Shown one piece after another: positions 61,987-64,000 of a stretch of DNA of 64,000 bases (position 1 is the first letter of the stretch; every line of letters begins with the position of its first letter). The translations under genes and the position numbers were made by a program. The stretch lies in contig CM074130.1 of the NCBI GenBank assembly GCA_037178625.1, positions 124,001 to 188,000 of the forward strand, written 5' to 3'. This stretch comes from Skeletonema tropicum (lineage: Eukaryota > Bacillariophyta > Thalassiosirophyceae > Thalassiosirales > Thalassiosiraceae). The notes below the pieces were generated by a model, which was not told the DNA's origin, did no database searches, and saw nothing but the letters and a program-made list of their open reading frames with translations.

Positions 61987-63395
61987 CTACATTCTACATT
62001 CAGCTGGGGTAAACTTTGCCCATCCCATAGATATCAATTCTCGACCGATTCCTTCGACATGCCCCAAGCCAACTACACCAACCATTTCCGATGATACTAA
62101 TGAACTCAAGCTACTACTACTAGAAGACGTTGGCAACAACAACTCAGAAGCGGTCGTATCCATTGCTCTCCCCATAAATACATCTCTTTCTCCTACCAAT
62201 GCCTCGTATAATGCCGGAGCAGCCTTTTTAACTTCATTCATCAGTACCATGGTCGTTTCCTTTGTCTTTAGTCGCTCCACAAACATTGAGAACTGCTCAG
62301 GAGATAACTCCTTGGTTTTTTGCTGCTGCTGTCCATTTTCATTCATTTGCCTCTCCCATTCTTGCAGCTCTGGTATACGATCTTTCATCTTGTTTGTAAT
62401 GATTTTATCAGCCTCCATCAACCTTTTCAGATCTGTATCAAAGAATAAAGCTTTTGCAATGCGCTTTAGTGTCACGTCCATTGGCCTATCTCCGAGGATG
62501 ATGATGGAGTTATTTCGTATTCCTTCCTCTACTGCAGTAATGAACTGTTGAATCAAATTGTTAGAGTGTGTGTCCATGTGATTGTGACAAAAGATAGAAG
62601 ATTGCAGTCAAGTAGTTGTACTAAAAGATATAACCTCACCTCTTCTCCAGGAGTTATTCCCTGCGCCTCCAATCCTTCGTACATGTCCTGAATTGGATTT
62701 TGAACCTTCATCTTTTCAAACACACGAAACAATCCTTTCGACTTATTCTTCTCAAAGTCCTGAGGAAATAGCTTCGCCATTCTCATTGTTACATATCCTT
62801 TGGATTCCGTGAAGAACACAATATTCACAGGTTGAGTGATGCGTCCATTTCGGAAAGCCCGATTAATCCTCTGCGGATCGAGCTCAATAAAGACTGCTGC
62901 AGGTTTGATTTCTTTGACCGCTGCTCCTGCGAGTTGGGCTGACACACTGCTGACGTGTGCAGTGCCGACGATGTGTATCTTGTTTGATCCCTTTTGATAG
63001 CTCTCTATGGTTGGGTCACATATGGCTGCTGCTCTGGTGGTGTCGGACGATGATAGGTTTGATGTGAGAGCACATGTGCGAGCAGGGATACTACTGGAAC
63101 CAAACACAATCATGTCCCTTATCCAGCGGCGCCTTCCTACAGCGCCACTCCCTTTGTGACGATAATCTGACTTTGAATCAATCACATCAAGGAGGGTTCC
63201 TTCTTCATAATTTGTTTCTTTGGTTCTCCTCGCAGTGAATAATGATGCCTCGCCGTGTTGCAGTGAATTCTTTGGTGAAGGGAAGATAAATAATGCATGA
63301 TGGTTGTCACAAGAGGAGTATGCAAATGGTTTCGAAGTAGCCTCAACTATCATGATTATGAGGATTATACGAATCGACGAGAAGAAATGAATCAT
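61987..63395 (-). CDS. TraB/PrgY-family protein (2 exons, 437 residues)
   Basis: Exon 1 is 62640-63395, exon 2 is 61987-62544; the 95-bp intron has donor GTGAGG and acceptor CAG, phase 0. A hydrophobic N-terminus (MIHFFSSIRIILIIMIVEAT) followed by SKPFAYSS is a signal peptide and could be a plastid-type bipartite leader (F close after the cleavage region), though this is uncertain. TraB motifs are in order: IHIVGTAHVSSVSAQLA (about 141-157, GTAHVS), VFIELDPQR (168-176), FITAVEEG...LGDRPMDVTLKR (253-280, LGDR) and VVGLGHVEGIG near the end (about 409-419). The two GxxH motifs are the presumed metal-binding, hydrolase-type site of the family. Human TRABD is a relative. Part of exon 2 was copied into units A and B to the left. 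Confidence 0.87.
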
Positions 63396-63909
63396 TGTAG
63401 TAACAGTAGCAGCAGCCGTGAATTGAATTGATCCAGATTAATTAGTGCTGTGGTGAGCTCTCTCTATCTCGAAAGGATTAGGGATTGAGGAATGAGAATC
63501 GAGGAAGAGCAATAGTATCTCAGATCGAGGCCGCTTGCCCAATAATAATATTTCAGAGTCAGCAAGGGCCGGCAAGGCATGATACCGCCATTGATGCAAT
63601 CACTTGCTGGCACTGGCAGGTATGTAGCAGGTAGCTGCAGGGGCGGTGAGAACCCCATTGATCGAAGCGAACCCTGCCTCTCTCGTTTCCCGTAGCACAG
63701 AACTTCTCATTCTCTTACGTAGGTACACGATCACGCACCACGCACTACTCAAATAAGCTTCCACGGTGGAAATGGCGCGCCCGGATTGCACAGATTTGGG
63801 TTTGAAGATTTTTTGGCCATCAACACACGAAGATCATGAAGCTGCCGCATGTTGTCACCATCCCATACTACGCAATGAAACAACAAAACAAGCATGATAT
63901 TAATAAAAT
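63396..63909. other. Intergenic region
   Basis: Upstream of the TraB gene. The tract TCGTTTCCCGTAGCACAGAA at about 63683 resembles GCGTTTCGTGTAGCACGGAA at about 4934, just after the decayed copia pol; the meaning is unclear. No gene. Confidence 0.4.
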
Positions 63910-64000
63910 TTAGGAGGCACCATCATCGTTATCATCACTATCGTTGTCACTATCAAAATATTTGTCCAGAAATTCTTTATCATAGTTTCCACACACATCA
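63910..64000 (-). CDS. C-terminal end of a gene running off the window
   Basis: On the minus strand 29 codons are open from the window edge to a TAA at 63910-63912: NYDKEFLDKYFDSDNDSDD and then NDDGAS. An acidic, aspartate/serine-rich tail with a short hydrophobic/aromatic motif before it is typical of a real C-terminus, but the fragment is too short to identify. The product is unknown. Confidence 0.4.
   Translation of the reverse strand, partial: DVCGNYDKEFLDKYFDSDNDSDDNDDGAS

Overview
The window looks like nuclear DNA of a stramenopile alga, most likely a diatom. The basis is architectural: genes on both strands, spliceosomal introns of 77-105 bp with GT-AG ends, no operon logic, and protein families I associate with diatom genomes (BspA-like LRR proteins, secreted prolyl 4-hydroxylase-like oxygenases, a DDM-motif type II membrane glycosyltransferase-like protein, a short LWYT/HLLTPASA family, copia-type pol remains). 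No tRNA, rRNA or CRISPR array was recognised. A 500-base run of N (54460-54959) marks an assembly gap.

Layout. 1-4.95 kb is purine-rich, stop-riddled DNA with short tandem repeats, ending in a decayed copia reverse transcriptase/RNase H. 5.1-7.55 kb is a tandem array of a 963-bp noncoding repeat (R1; two full units and one partial); a diverged R1 copy follows at 13.2-14.5 kb and relatives lie at 56 and 59.5 kb. Between the R1 blocks sits a complete pogo-like DNA transposon (7665-13146) with terminal inverted repeats, TA target duplication and a DDD transposase with N-terminal zinc fingers. 14.9-17.1 kb has a secreted RCC1-type propeller gene (four exons) and a broken gametolysin-like metalloprotease. 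17-25 kb is a dispersed segment (R2) that carries the LWYT gene and has been hit by two mobile elements: a 1.2-kb fold-back palindrome (18054-19252) and a 2.05-kb deletion derivative of a second pogo-like element (22072-24124). Paralogous R2 copies supply the empty sites.

26-36 kb: a WD40 gene, then a tandem segmental duplication (28974-32307 / 32308-35280) carrying LWYT genes and an unknown 298-residue protein gene, each with one intact and one broken copy. 36-52.5 kb is the gene-rich core: a BspA-like pseudogene, a mitochondrial B12D/MLRQ-like gene, a divergent pair of prolyl 4-hydroxylase-like genes (one with C-terminal ankyrin repeats, one with a possible VHL-like N-terminal domain), a disordered RS/polyQ protein, an ankyrin gene lacking its 5' end, an intact BspA-like gene, a RING protein, a second BspA-like pseudogene and a membrane-anchored SET protein. 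53-54 kb holds two MITEs. 54.96-61.9 kb is a tandem duplication of about 3.3 kb carrying glycosyltransferase-like genes and a captured fragment of the TraB gene that lies intact at 61987-63395. The C-terminus of another gene runs off the right edge.

The window is best read as a genome segment shaped by local duplication and decay: most families occur here as one intact copy plus one or more broken ones, and at least five DNA-transposon-type insertions can be delimited to the base from inverted repeats and target duplications.
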